Origin: Synechococcaceae bacterium WB4_1_0192
GTDB taxonomy: Bacteria; Cyanobacteriota; Cyanobacteriia; PCC-6307; Cyanobiaceae
Assembly (NCBI GenBank): GCA_009926195.1
Contig: RFPK01000042.1
Location: 1 to 11,039 of the forward strand
DNA length: 11,039 bases
Reading direction: 5' to 3'
Shown: piece after piece, positions 1 to 7,135 of the stretch
Position numbering within the stretch: position 1 is the first letter of the stretch
Layout of the letters: each line of letters starts with the position of its first letter
Notes under the pieces: model-generated
The model's database searches: none
Told to the model about the DNA's origin: nothing
The model's input: only the letters and a program-made list of their open reading frames with translations
Program-made: the position numbers and the translations under genes

Positions 1-631
1 TCCAGGCCTGCTCACCGGTGGTGGCGGTGGGGTTGTGGGGGAAGCCGAGCACCATCAGCCGCAGGGACTGCCACTGGCTGTCGCTGAGCTGATCGAAATC
101 GGGAGCGTTGCCCCGGGCCGGATCAAGCCGCAGGAAGCGGGGCTCCGCCGAGGCCAGATGCAGGCCGCCCAGATGGGAGGGGTAGTAGGGATCGAGCAGC
201 AGCGCCTGATCCCCGGGATTCAGCACCGCCAGGGGCAGATGGGCCGTGCCCTCCTGGGAGCCGAGCAGCAGCAGCACCTCCCGCTCGGGGTCGACGGCCA
301 CACCGAAGCGGCGCTGGACCCAGGCCGCGACCGCCTCCCGCAGGGGCAGGGTGCCGCCGTGCAGGCAATAGGCAGCGCTCTCAGCAGCTCCGATCCGCTC
401 ACGCATCGCCGCCAGCACCGGCTCCGGCGGCTGCAGGTCGGTGGAGCCGAGGGAGAGATCGAGCAGGGGCGGCAGCCCCTGGCTGGCGGCGAGGCTGCGA
501 TAGAAGCGCTTGCGCTGGTCGTTGCGGGCGAACACGCCGCTACCGAGGCGCTGCACCCGCTGCGAGAGCTGAAAGGCAGGGGCGGCCGCTGCTGCGGGTT
601 CGGGGCCGCTGCCCGACTCAGAGATGGGCAT
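1..631 (-). CDS. Class I/II PLP-dependent aminotransferase (partial, C-terminus beyond window)
   Basis: A cytosolic fold-type I aminotransferase that would move an amino group between an amino acid and a 2-oxo acid using pyridoxal phosphate. About 210 residues are present, read from an ATG at 631; the frame stays open to the window edge, so the stop is missing. Visible family features are GSQEG at residues 124-128 (cofactor phosphate loop), LLDPYYPSH near 145-153, and GFPHNPTA at 196-203, whose Asn200 corresponds to the Asn that contacts the PLP ring. The Schiff-base lysine lies outside the window. The GSQEG and FPHNPT wording resembles the DapC/DapL/AlaC-like branch, but the substrate cannot be read from this part. 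The first 20 residues are Ala/Pro/Ser-rich and look unstructured. Its start overlaps the thioredoxin stop by 14 bases, which suggests co-transcription and coupled translation. Family certain, substrate open. Confidence 0.9.
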   Translation of the reverse strand, partial: MPISESGSGPEPAAAAAPAFQLSQRVQRLGSGVFARNDQRKRFYRSLAASQGLPPLLDLSLGSTDLQPPEPVLAAMRERIGAAESAAYCLHGGTLPLREAVAAWVQRRFGVAVDPEREVLLLLGSQEGTAHLPLAVLNPGDQALLLDPYYPSHLGGLHLASAEPRFLRLDPARGNAPDFDQLSDSQWQSLRLMVLGFPHNPTATTGEQAW

Positions 632-938
632 CCAGGAAGGTCTGCAGCTGCAGTTTGGCCATCGCCCCCTCATGGCGCGCGACTTCCTGGCCATTGCGGA
701 ACAGGATCAGCGTCGGCAGACCCTGAATCTGCAGCTGATCGCGGGTGGCGGGGTTGGGGTCGGCCTCGAGCTTGCCCACCAGCAGGCGGCCTTCAAATTC
801 GGAAGCCGCCCAATCCATCAAGGGTGCCATCAGCCGGCAGGGGCCGCACCAGGTGGCCCAGACGTCAACGAGCACGAGGCCGGCCGCATCAAGGACCTCC
901 GCCTGGAAATTGGCATCGGTGAGATGGGCGACGGTCAC
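618..938 (-). CDS. Thioredoxin-family protein
   Basis: A 106-residue single-domain thioredoxin, a cytosolic dithiol-disulfide reductant of target proteins. The active site WCGPC is at residues 30-34, after VLVDVWAT with the buried Asp at 25. The cis-proline loop GLPT has Pro75, followed by LILFRNGQ, the usual fourth strand and turn. Length and motif order match classic thioredoxins of about 105 residues, with no signal peptide. I chose the GTG at 938: no ATG, GTG or TTG lies between it and the stop of upstream vipp1, and the domain begins right after it. The frame is open further upstream only because it runs through vipp1 in another frame. It sits 43 bases after vipp1 and overlaps the aminotransferase by 14 bases. 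Which of the several cyanobacterial thioredoxins this is cannot be decided, and the partners are unknown. Confidence 0.93.
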   Translation of the reverse strand: MTVAHLTDANFQAEVLDAAGLVLVDVWATWCGPCRLMAPLMDWAASEFEGRLLVGKLEADPNPATRDQLQIQGLPTLILFRNGQEVARHEGAMAKLQLQTFLDAHL

Positions 939-963
939 GGCGGAGCTGGGATCGCAGGAGGCG

Positions 964-969
964 ATTGTA
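964..969 (-). promoter_or_regulatory. Candidate -10 element for thioredoxin
   Basis: In the 43-base gap between vipp1 and the thioredoxin gene the minus strand reads TACAAT (5 of 6 to the consensus TATAAT), about 25 bases before the GTG start. The best -35 match, TCGACA, is 20 bases away, which is long. This could let thioredoxin and the aminotransferase be transcribed apart from vipp1. Sequence match only. Confidence 0.3.
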
Positions 970-981
970 TGGATCTGCCGG

Positions 982-1749
982 TCAGAGCTTGTCGATCGAG
1001 CGACGCAGCTCCTCCAGCTCCGCATCCACGGCCTGCACCTGCACCGCTTGCTGCGACGCCGCAGCGGCAGGCAGGCTGCCGGCCACCGGACTTCCGGCAA
1101 GCCGGCCCTTGAGGGCGGCCAGCTCGTCCTCCACTTCGGGAGCACCCTCGAGGGCGGCGAACTGACTCTCCAGATCGGCACCGGCCAGCTCGGCAGCCGC
1201 CTGACTGCGGGCCTCCATCGCCTGCACCTTCTCCTCCATCTGATCGAAGGCGGCCATCGAGGAATTGGTGCCGAGGCTGCCGACGGCGCTCTGCAGCTGC
1301 TCCTGGGCCTGGGCCGCCTGGGCCCGGGCCTTGAGCATCTCCTTCTTGGTGCGGGCCTCGGCGATCTTGCCCTCGAGCTGCATCAGGCTCTTCTTGAGCT
1401 GATCCACCTGGCCGGCCTGGCTCTGCAGCTGGGTGCGCAGGGCGGTGGCGGTATCGGTGCAGGTCTTGCGGCGGCTGAGGGCCTCACGGGCAAGATCCTC
1501 CTCCCCCTTCTTCAGGGCCAGCTCGGCGCGCTCGTACCAGGTGGCAGCCTGGCCCTCAGCCTGTTCGGCCTGGTTCTCGATGCGCTTCTGACTGGCGATG
1601 GCATTGGCCACGGCCTGGCGCAGCTTGACCAGGTCGGCCTGCATGTCGGCCACCGACTGATCGAGGATCTTGACGGGATCCTCCGCCCGGCTCAGGACTG
1701 CATTGGCATTGGCGCGGACAAGGCGGCCGAGCCGATCAAAGAAGCCCAT
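982..1749 (-). CDS. vipp1: Vipp1 / IM30 (PspA-family ESCRT-III-like membrane remodeling protein)
   Basis: A 255-residue protein starting MGFFDRLGRLVRANANAV, the amphipathic membrane-binding helix of the PspA/IM30 family. Coiled-coil, Ala/Glu/Gln-rich helices run from about residue 24 to 215. A Pro/Ala-rich linker (220-240) then leads to a last short helix, VDAELEELRRSIDKL (241-255). That extra C-terminal helix separates Vipp1 from plain PspA. Arg44, Glu126 and Glu179 fall at exactly the numbers I recall as functionally important for nucleotide hydrolysis in cyanobacterial Vipp1. Family knowledge: Vipp1 forms rings and rods on membranes and is needed for thylakoid biogenesis and membrane protection. 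It is the first gene of the minus-strand group vipp1-thioredoxin-aminotransferase, and its ATG faces dciA across a 106-base spacer. No clear Shine-Dalgarno is present. Family membership is near certain; Vipp1 over PspA is likely. Confidence 0.93.
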   Translation of the reverse strand: MGFFDRLGRLVRANANAVLSRAEDPVKILDQSVADMQADLVKLRQAVANAIASQKRIENQAEQAEGQAATWYERAELALKKGEEDLAREALSRRKTCTDTATALRTQLQSQAGQVDQLKKSLMQLEGKIAEARTKKEMLKARAQAAQAQEQLQSAVGSLGTNSSMAAFDQMEEKVQAMEARSQAAAELAGADLESQFAALEGAPEVEDELAALKGRLAGSPVAGSLPAAAASQQAVQVQAVDAELEELRRSIDKL

Positions 1750-1855
1750 GGATCAGGGGAGCGGGGCAGGGCCTGAGGCTAACCAGCGCAGCCGCGTTCA
1801 GACAGCGGGATTGCCGCACATCACCTAGGTTCCCAGCAAGCCCGGCCGCCGCGTG
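1750..1855. promoter_or_regulatory. Divergent intergenic region between vipp1 and dciA
   Basis: This 106-base spacer must hold the promoters of both divergent genes. On the plus strand TAGGTT (1826-1831) is a plausible -10 element about 25 bases before the dciA ATG, with a TTGCCG at 1811 too close to be a normal -35. On the minus strand I see only a weak TAGCCT-type hexamer before vipp1. The palindrome CCTAGG (1825-1830) lies in the middle. Assignment of either promoter is tentative. Confidence 0.4.
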
Positions 1856-2386
1856 ATGGCGATCGCTCCTCGCAACCAGAGCCGGCGGCAGGGTGCCATC
1901 ACCCTGCTGCTGCCACCCCCACGACCGCCTGCCCAGGGGCTGGCCGCCGTGCTGGATCGTCTGCAGCGGGAGTGGCAGAGCGAGGGGCACCTGGCGGCCC
2001 TCTGGCAGGCCTGGCCCCGCATTGCCGGTCCCCAGCTGGCCCAGCATTGCCGACCCCTGCGCCTGCAGGGCCGCCGACTGACGGTGGGAGCCAGCCACCC
2101 CCAGTGGCTGCAGGCCCTGCGCTTCAACCGCCATCAGCTGCTAGGCAGCCTGAGGGCGGCGGGCTTCGCCGTGCAGGAGATCCAGATCCAGCAGCACCAT
2201 GCCCCACCACCACCGCCGCCCGGCTCCGAGCAGGAGGCGGCGGTGTGGGAGCGACACCCCAGCCGCGTCGACGTGCATGGCCTGCTGAGCTGCCCCTGCT
2301 GCCAGCGGCCCTCACCGGGCGGTGAGCTGCAGCGCTGGGGCCACTGCAGCTTCTGCCAGCGGGAGCGGATGGACGGCGCTCAGTAA
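1856..2386 (+). CDS. dciA: DUF721 / DciA-like replicative helicase loader with C-terminal zinc ribbon
   Basis: A 176-residue protein in two parts. Residues about 28-112 match the DUF721 (DciA) domain: LAAVLDRLQREW, then WPRIAGPQLAQHCRPLRL (52-70), RLTVGASHPQWLQALRF (74-90) and a closing helix. DciA is known as the ancestral bacterial loader or operator of the DnaB helicase at replication origins, used where DnaC/DnaI are absent, as in cyanobacteria. After a proline run at 117-122, the C-terminus holds Cys146-x2-Cys149 and Cys164-x2-Cys167, a zinc-ribbon pattern not part of the core domain. Either the GTG at 1853 or the ATG at 1856 could start it; I use the ATG. There is no Shine-Dalgarno. Its 3' end overlaps the convergent glycosyltransferase gene by 7 bases. 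The function is taken from the family; the role of the ribbon is unknown. Confidence 0.85.
   Translation: MAIAPRNQSRRQGAITLLLPPPRPPAQGLAAVLDRLQREWQSEGHLAALWQAWPRIAGPQLAQHCRPLRLQGRRLTVGASHPQWLQALRFNRHQLLGSLRAAGFAVQEIQIQQHHAPPPPPPGSEQEAAVWERHPSRVDVHGLLSCPCCQRPSPGGELQRWGHCSFCQRERMDGAQ
1859..1866. repeat. HIP1 octamer GCGATCGC
   Basis: The palindrome GCGATCGC, the highly iterated palindrome common in many cyanobacterial genomes, occurs here in the first codons of dciA and again at 7321-7328 inside aroH. Two copies in 11 kb is only mild enrichment at this base composition, so it supports the cyanobacterial reading but does not prove it. Confidence 0.6.
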
Positions 2387-4218
2387 CGCTCCGGCCGCGG
2401 ACGCTGCCAGTCGGGTCCGGTGCTGCCGGCGGCGAGCAGGCGGTTGGCCTGGTCATGGAGCGCGGCTCGGCGCACGCGCCAGAGCTCGTAGAGGCCGCGC
2501 TGATCGATCCGCGTGTGGGGCAAGCCCTGCCAGTGGGGCAAGGTCGCGGTCCTGCGGTCAATGACGAGCAACAGGGTATTGGCAGCAACGGGGGACGGGC
2601 TCAACCCGGCCCGACGCTCCAGGCGGAGGCGCTCATCGAGATTGATCGGACCGTTGGGCTGAAGGCCTTCAAACAGCACCACCTGACGGGTGTAGAAATG
2701 CAGCGAGGGCTTGAGCACGCCGACCATCGCCAGGGGTTCATCCGGCCGGCGCTGCTCGACGATCGTGGCGGCCACCTGCCGCACCGGCAGCTGCCGCAGC
2801 CGATCACCCAGCTCCACCAACGGCTGCAGCGCCGTCAGCACGAACAGCACCAGGGCCAGCTGCTGCGCCAGCAGCCAGAACGGGCGCCACCTGGCCGCAG
2901 CAAACCGCAGCACCAGACCAAGCAGCGCGGCCAGACCAAAGCAGACAGCCGCCCGCAGCACACCGCCGCTGGCCAGGAGTTCGGCGGGCAGGGTCGGCAG
3001 CTCGGGCTCGTGGATCAGCGGGATCCAGAGGGGTGAAGCGGCGAGTCCGGCACTGAACAGCGCCACCAGCAGGAGCGTGCCGGCATGGATCCAGGCGGCA
3101 CGACGCCCGCGCAGGGCTGCCGGTTCCATGGCGCTACAGGCGATGAGCAGGCCAGCGGCCGGGGTGGCCGGAATCCAGTAGCTCGGCAGCTTGGTGGCCG
3201 CCACGGTGAAGAACAACAGCACCGCCAGCAACCAGCAGGCAGCGAACAGGGGCAGGGTCTGCCCGGCGGGCCGGTCCCGGCGGGGGGTTCGCAGGGCCGC
3301 CGCCAGCCCCGCCAGCAGGAGGGGCGTGAAGGGAAGGGATGCCACCACCAGCACCGGCAGGAAGAACCACCAGGGCTGGAGATGGTGGTTCACCACGGCG
3401 GTGAAGCGCTGGACGTTGTGATAGCCGAAGAAGCTGTCCCAGAACGGCCGGCCCTCCACCAGCAGCTCCAGGGCGTACCAGGGCAAGGCCACCGCCGCGG
3501 TGATCGCCAGGCCGGGCAGGGGCCGCAGGCAACGCCAGAGCCCCTGCAGCTCGCCCCGACAGCAGCCGAACACCAGCAGGGTGAGGGCGGCCAGGACCAC
3601 CGCCACCGGCCCCTTGGCCAGCACCGCCAGGCCCAGCACCAGCCAGGCCAGCCACCAGCGGCGACCGCCAGCTGCATAGCAGCGCCAGAACAGCAGCAGG
3701 GCCGCCGAGAGCTGCGCGCTGAACAGGGAATCGCTGACGGCGATACGGCTCCAGAGCAGCACCAGCGGCGACAGGGCGAAGGCCAGGGCGGCCACCAGGG
3801 CGGTGAGGCGGACTGGCCGATCCCCCTGGGGCCAGCGCAGCAGGGTCGAGGCCAGCAGCAGCATCACGGCCGAACTGCTCAGGGCCGAGGGCAGGCGCGC
3901 CGCCCAGGTGCCCAGGGGATCCCAGCCAGGCTGTCCCGGCAGCAGATAGCCCAGGCCCATCAGCCAGTAGATCAGCGGCGGCTTGTCGTAACGGGGCAGG
4001 CCGTTGACACGGGGCGTGAGCCAGTCGCCGGTGGCGGCCATGGCGCGCGCCGCGGCAGCGAACAGGGGCGGCGTTTCATCCACAAGGCCGGTGCTGCCAA
4101 GACGCCAGACGAACAGCGCCAGAGCGAGCAGCAGCACCAGCAGCAGCAACCAGCGATCCCCCCGCTTTCGGGGCCGGCGGACTGACGGAACAGGGCGGCT
4201 GGCGGCGGCAGACAACAC
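2380..4218 (-). CDS. GT39-family (ArnT/PMT-like) membrane glycosyltransferase
   Basis: A 612-residue polytopic membrane protein of the dolichyl/undecaprenyl-phosphate-sugar glycosyltransferase type, which moves a sugar from a polyprenyl-phosphate carrier to a lipid or protein acceptor on the outer face of the inner membrane. After a basic N-terminus and the first TM (22-40) comes GLVDETPPLF with the acidic pair Asp47-Glu48, the metal and donor site of the family. YDKPPLIYWL (77-86) follows, and later LAVLAKGPVAVV, all typical of ArnT/PMT_2 proteins. About a dozen hydrophobic segments run to roughly residue 460, then a soluble C-terminal domain of about 150 residues includes KPSLHFYTRQVVLFEG. 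The start is a GTG at 4218; the next Met in frame is too far inside. It lies 27 bases after the GT4 gene, so it is probably in the same operon. Sugar and acceptor are not deducible, and I do not claim aminoarabinose transfer to lipid A. Confidence 0.88.
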   Translation of the reverse strand: MLSAAASRPVPSVRRPRKRGDRWLLLLVLLLALALFVWRLGSTGLVDETPPLFAAAARAMAATGDWLTPRVNGLPRYDKPPLIYWLMGLGYLLPGQPGWDPLGTWAARLPSALSSSAVMLLLASTLLRWPQGDRPVRLTALVAALAFALSPLVLLWSRIAVSDSLFSAQLSAALLLFWRCYAAGGRRWWLAWLVLGLAVLAKGPVAVVLAALTLLVFGCCRGELQGLWRCLRPLPGLAITAAVALPWYALELLVEGRPFWDSFFGYHNVQRFTAVVNHHLQPWWFFLPVLVVASLPFTPLLLAGLAAALRTPRRDRPAGQTLPLFAACWLLAVLLFFTVAATKLPSYWIPATPAAGLLIACSAMEPAALRGRRAAWIHAGTLLLVALFSAGLAASPLWIPLIHEPELPTLPAELLASGGVLRAAVCFGLAALLGLVLRFAAARWRPFWLLAQQLALVLFVLTALQPLVELGDRLRQLPVRQVAATIVEQRRPDEPLAMVGVLKPSLHFYTRQVVLFEGLQPNGPINLDERLRLERRAGLSPSPVAANTLLLVIDRRTATLPHWQGLPHTRIDQRGLYELWRVRRAALHDQANRLLAAGSTGPDWQRPRPERY

Positions 4219-4245
4219 GCGAGCGGGCAGCCGGGGCTCTGAACC

Positions 4246-5322
4246 CTATCGCCCGAGACCATTCAGCAACCAGGCTTCAAGGCGCTCCGCCAGGACGGCT
4301 CGCGAGGCGTTCTGCTCAACCCAGCGGCGGCAGCCAGCCCGATCGATCGCCGGGACCTGCGCCACGGCGGCCGCCAGGGCCTCGACGTCATCAGGCTCGA
4401 CCAGCACTCCGTTCAGGCCGGGCTGCACCAGCTCCCCCGGACCACCGCGGCGATAGGCCACCACGGGCACACCACAGGCCATCGCCTCCACCACCACATT
4501 GCCGTAGGCCTCATTCCACTTGGGGGTGTTCAGCAGGGCCCTGCAGGCGCCGAGCTGGGCCTGCAGGGCGGCGGTGGGGAGGAAGCCGCGCCAGTCGAGG
4601 GTGCCAGCGGGCACAGCGGCCTCCACGGCCGCCGCATAGGCGGGATCCTCCACCAGGCCCCAGACCGCGAGCCGCTGCCCGAGGCGGGCCGCCGCCGCCG
4701 CCGCGTCCTCCAGCCCCTTCTCGGGGGCGATGCGACCCACCCAGCCGAGCTGGTCCCCTGGCTGGGAGCAGAAGCGATAGGCCTGCAGATCAAAGCCATT
4801 ACCCACCACCACCGGCGGATGCGGCAGGGTGAAGTCCCGCGCCTGGGCGCGGGTATGAAAGGCCAGCCGCCGCTGATCCCAGGCGGCCACATCGGCGATG
4901 ACCTGATCGATCGCCTGATTGACCGACCCCATGCTCACCAGATGAAAGAGCGGCAGGGGCGCCGTGGGCGTGAGCCAGAGGGGCAGCCAGTCGTAGGCAA
5001 GGTTGATCACCGCCGTGTACCCGGCCGCCGGTGCCTCGGCCAGCACCCGGCGCCACTGATGCCCCAGCAGGGAATCCGCCGGCAGAGTGATCGGTGCACT
5101 GCGCTGCTCGTGCTGACAGCTGCGCTGCGGCGCACCGCCGCAGGTCCAGAGCTCGGCGGCGGCGCAGGCGGGATCGAGGGCCGAACCGGCCGCCGCCAGC
5201 ACGGTGATCCGATGGCCCCGTCCCAGCAGACCCGCCACCAGACCGCTGAGGGTGAGTTCAACCCCGCCGCCGCGTCCGCTCCCGAGCGGCCCCATGGGGG
5301 TGGCCACCACCAGCAGCTTCAT
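4246..5322 (-). CDS. GT4-type glycosyltransferase, possible UDP-glucose:tetrahydrobiopterin glucosyltransferase
   Basis: A 358-residue cytosolic GT-B glycosyltransferase. The N-terminal domain opens MKLLVVATPMGPLGSGRGGG, the acceptor-side glycine-rich loop. The C-terminal donor domain has GWVGRIAPEKGLEDA (193-207) and the E-x7-E motif of the family at Glu271 and Glu279 in EAYGNVVVEAMACGVPVV. The phrases GPLGSGRGGGVELTL, NLAYDWLPLWLTP and GRIAPEKGLEDA closely resemble what I remember of BGluT from Synechococcus elongatus PCC 7942, which glucosylates tetrahydrobiopterin. That is a recollection, not a search, so the substrate is provisional. I chose the ATG at 5322: the Rossmann strand starts there, a GAGGTG Shine-Dalgarno lies 5 bases before it, and it overlaps the upstream transporter stop as ATGA. 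The alternative is a cell-surface glycan transferase, given the GT39 neighbour. Confidence 0.85.
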   Translation of the reverse strand: MKLLVVATPMGPLGSGRGGGVELTLSGLVAGLLGRGHRITVLAAAGSALDPACAAAELWTCGGAPQRSCQHEQRSAPITLPADSLLGHQWRRVLAEAPAAGYTAVINLAYDWLPLWLTPTAPLPLFHLVSMGSVNQAIDQVIADVAAWDQRRLAFHTRAQARDFTLPHPPVVVGNGFDLQAYRFCSQPGDQLGWVGRIAPEKGLEDAAAAAARLGQRLAVWGLVEDPAYAAAVEAAVPAGTLDWRGFLPTAALQAQLGACRALLNTPKWNEAYGNVVVEAMACGVPVVAYRRGGPGELVQPGLNGVLVEPDDVEALAAAVAQVPAIDRAGCRRWVEQNASRAVLAERLEAWLLNGLGR

Positions 5323-6266
5323 GGCATCACCTCGGCGGCGGGGTGCCAGAGGCTGGCGCGGCGATTGATCAGCAGCACGCTCACCAGAGCCAGAAGCACC
5401 CCAGCCCACTGCAGCGGCTGCAGCCCCTCGCCCAGCAGCGCCACGCCGCAGAGCAGGGCGAATACAGGGGTGAGGAAGGTGAGTGAGGTGAAGCTGGTGA
5501 GGTCACCGCTGCTGGCGAACCAGAAGAACAGGCCGTAGGCCAGGGCGCTGCCCAGCAGGGAGGCATAGGCCATCAGAGCCCAGTCGAGGCCGCTCCAGGC
5601 AGGCCAGAACGCATTCGCTGCGGGATCGAGGAGGGGGGCCAGGGCGGAGACGAGCAGCAGGGGCAGGCTGCCGAGCAGCAGGTGCCAGCCGGTCACCGCC
5701 AGGGGATCGCTGTGGCGGCAGGCATAGCGGCTGATCACGGTGCCGAACGCCATGGCCAGGGCAGCCGCCAGCATCCACAGCTCGCCATGGCTCCAGGGCC
5801 GTTCAGCGAGCGCGGCGGGGCCCATCAGCCACCAGTGGCGCAGCACCGGCACCGGCAGGCCGAGGCAGAGGATGCCCAACAGGCCCAGGAGCAGACCGAA
5901 CCAACCCACCGGATTGATCGCTTCACCGAACAGGCTGCGGGCCAACAGCGCCACGGCCAGCGGCTGCGAGTCGATCAGCACCGAGCCGAGTCCGGCCCCA
6001 GTGCCGGCCAGACCACGGGCCAGCAGCCCCTGGAAGGCCGTCGCATCGATCAGGCTGAACAGCAGCAACCAGAGCCAGTCGCGGCGATCAACCCGACAAC
6101 CACCGCGCCAGAGACGGGCCGCCAGCAACAGCACCAGTCCAGCCGGCAACAGTCGCAACCAGGCCAGAGTGAGGGGTCCAGCGCCGGCCAGCAACGGCTT
6201 CATCGCCGCCATCGCCGTGCCCCAGAGGGCGAAGGGCAGCAGCATCAGCAGCCAGCGCTGGGGCAT
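5319..6266 (-). CDS. EamA-family (DMT superfamily) membrane transporter
   Basis: A 315-residue integral membrane protein with about ten hydrophobic segments in two similar halves, the plan of EamA/RhaT-type drug/metabolite transporters. The first half starts LLMLLPFALWGTAMAAMKPLLAG and contains LAWLRLLPAGLVLLL. The second half begins near residue 165 with LWMLAAALAMAFGTVISRYA and ends SLTFLTPVFALLCGVALLGE then LQWAGVLLALVSVLLINR, the strongest EamA signature. Such proteins carry small metabolites, amino acids or nucleotide-linked compounds; the substrate cannot be inferred. The ATG at 6266 directly precedes the first TM. The stop overlaps the GT4 start by 4 bases, and it is the first gene of the minus-strand block, divergent from sppA. 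Export of a glycosylated product made by GT4 is only a guess from position. Confidence 0.9.
   Translation of the reverse strand: MPQRWLLMLLPFALWGTAMAAMKPLLAGAGPLTLAWLRLLPAGLVLLLAARLWRGGCRVDRRDWLWLLLFSLIDATAFQGLLARGLAGTGAGLGSVLIDSQPLAVALLARSLFGEAINPVGWFGLLLGLLGILCLGLPVPVLRHWWLMGPAALAERPWSHGELWMLAAALAMAFGTVISRYACRHSDPLAVTGWHLLLGSLPLLLVSALAPLLDPAANAFWPAWSGLDWALMAYASLLGSALAYGLFFWFASSGDLTSFTSLTFLTPVFALLCGVALLGEGLQPLQWAGVLLALVSVLLINRRASLWHPAAEVMP
5326..5333 (-). promoter_or_regulatory. Shine-Dalgarno deciding the GT4 start
   Basis: The minus strand reads GAGGTGAT just before the ATG at 5322. The GAGGTG core is 5 bases from the start codon and lies inside the last codons of the upstream transporter gene. 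With the 4-base ATGA overlap it supports translational coupling and the shorter 358-residue protein over a longer upstream start. Confidence 0.6.
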
Positions 6267-6322
6267 GGAATCGGGCCGGCTTGGCCCACCTTTTTAAGAT
6301 CCAGCCATTCTTCTTTGCTTCG
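6267..6322. promoter_or_regulatory. Divergent spacer with candidate sppA -10 element
   Basis: This 56-base gap separates the divergent eamA-type gene and sppA and includes an unusually A/T-rich patch for this genome (tttttaagat, 6291-6300). On the plus strand TAAGAT (6295-6300) is a possible -10 element 22 bases before the sppA ATG; no -35 is recognisable. On the minus strand AAAAAGGTGG lies about 22 bases before the transporter ATG, too far for a Shine-Dalgarno. Confidence 0.35.
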
Positions 6323-7135
6323 ATGGCCTGGCCCTGGCGCCGAAAGTCCCGCCGCAAGCTGGCGCGCATCGCCATCGAGGGCCCGATCATGGGAGCCACC
6401 CGCGAGCGGGTGCTCAAGGCGCTGCGCCAGGTGGAGGAGCGGGAATTCCCGGCCCTGCTGTTGCGGATCGACAGCCCCGGCGGCACCGTGGGCGACAGCC
6501 AGGAGATCCACGCCGCCCTTGGGCGTCTGCGTGAACAGGGTTGCCGGGTTGTGGCCAGCTTCGGCAACATCTCCGCCTCGGGCGGGGTCTACATCGGCGT
6601 GGCCGCCGAGAAGATCGTGGCCAATGCGGGCACGATCACCGGCTCCATCGGCGTGATCCTGCGGGGCAACAACCTCTCGCGCCTGCTGGAGCGCCTCGGC
6701 ATCCAGTTCGAGACGGTCAAGAGCGGCCTCTACAAGGACATCCTCTCGCCGGATCGGGCACTCAGCGAGGACGAGCGGGCGCTCCTGCAGAGCCTGATCG
6801 ATTCCAGCTACGGCCAGTTCGTGACGGCGGTGGCCGAGGGGCGCAACCTTCCCGAGGAGACGGTGCGCGCCTTTGCCGATGGCAGGGTGTTCAGCGGCGC
6901 CCAGGCCCGAGAGCTGGGTCTGGTGGATGAGCTGGGCGACGAGGAGCGGGCCCGACAGCTGGCCTGCGAACTGGCGGAGCTCGATGTGAAGCGCACGCGG
7001 GCCATCCACTTCGGCAAGCCCGCCAAAGGCCTGGCCGGGCTGATCCCGGGACGCGCCCTGCTCGGACGGATCAGCCAGGCCCTGAGCCTGGAGCTCACCT
7101 GCAGCGGCCAACCCCTGTGGCTGCACCGCCCATGA
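6323..7135 (+). CDS. sppA: Signal peptide peptidase SppA, short S49 form
   Basis: A 270-residue serine protease of family S49, which degrades cleaved signal peptides and other peptides at the membrane. The core contains LLLRIDSPGGTVGDSQEI (46-62), the nucleophile motif ISASGGVYIG with Ser86, TGSIGVI (106-112), and SGLYKD with Lys138. Ser86 and Lys138 are 52 residues apart, the same spacing I recall for the Ser/Lys dyad of Bacillus subtilis SppA (Ser147/Lys199). Length fits the single-domain short form rather than the ~600-residue E. coli form. No signal peptide or TM segment precedes the domain, only a basic stretch WPWRRKSRRK that could hold it at a membrane surface. I use the ATG at 6323; a TTG at 6281 in frame would add 14 hydrophobic and Phe-rich residues and is less likely. 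The stop overlaps the aroH start by 4 bases. Confidence 0.93.
   Translation: MAWPWRRKSRRKLARIAIEGPIMGATRERVLKALRQVEEREFPALLLRIDSPGGTVGDSQEIHAALGRLREQGCRVVASFGNISASGGVYIGVAAEKIVANAGTITGSIGVILRGNNLSRLLERLGIQFETVKSGLYKDILSPDRALSEDERALLQSLIDSSYGQFVTAVAEGRNLPEETVRAFADGRVFSGAQARELGLVDELGDEERARQLACELAELDVKRTRAIHFGKPAKGLAGLIPGRALLGRISQALSLELTCSGQPLWLHRP

Noticed and set aside
745..1776. Long plus-strand frame (343 codons) opposite vipp1 and thioredoxin
   Set aside because: It is antisense to two well-recognised genes, and its Leu/Gly/His-rich composition is what the mirror of a GC-rich coding frame gives. No domain is seen.
3085..4185. Long plus-strand frame (366 codons) opposite the GT39 gene
   Set aside because: Gln/Gly/Arg/His-rich low-complexity product, the expected antisense shadow of a Leu/Ala-rich membrane protein; the opposing gene has clear family motifs.
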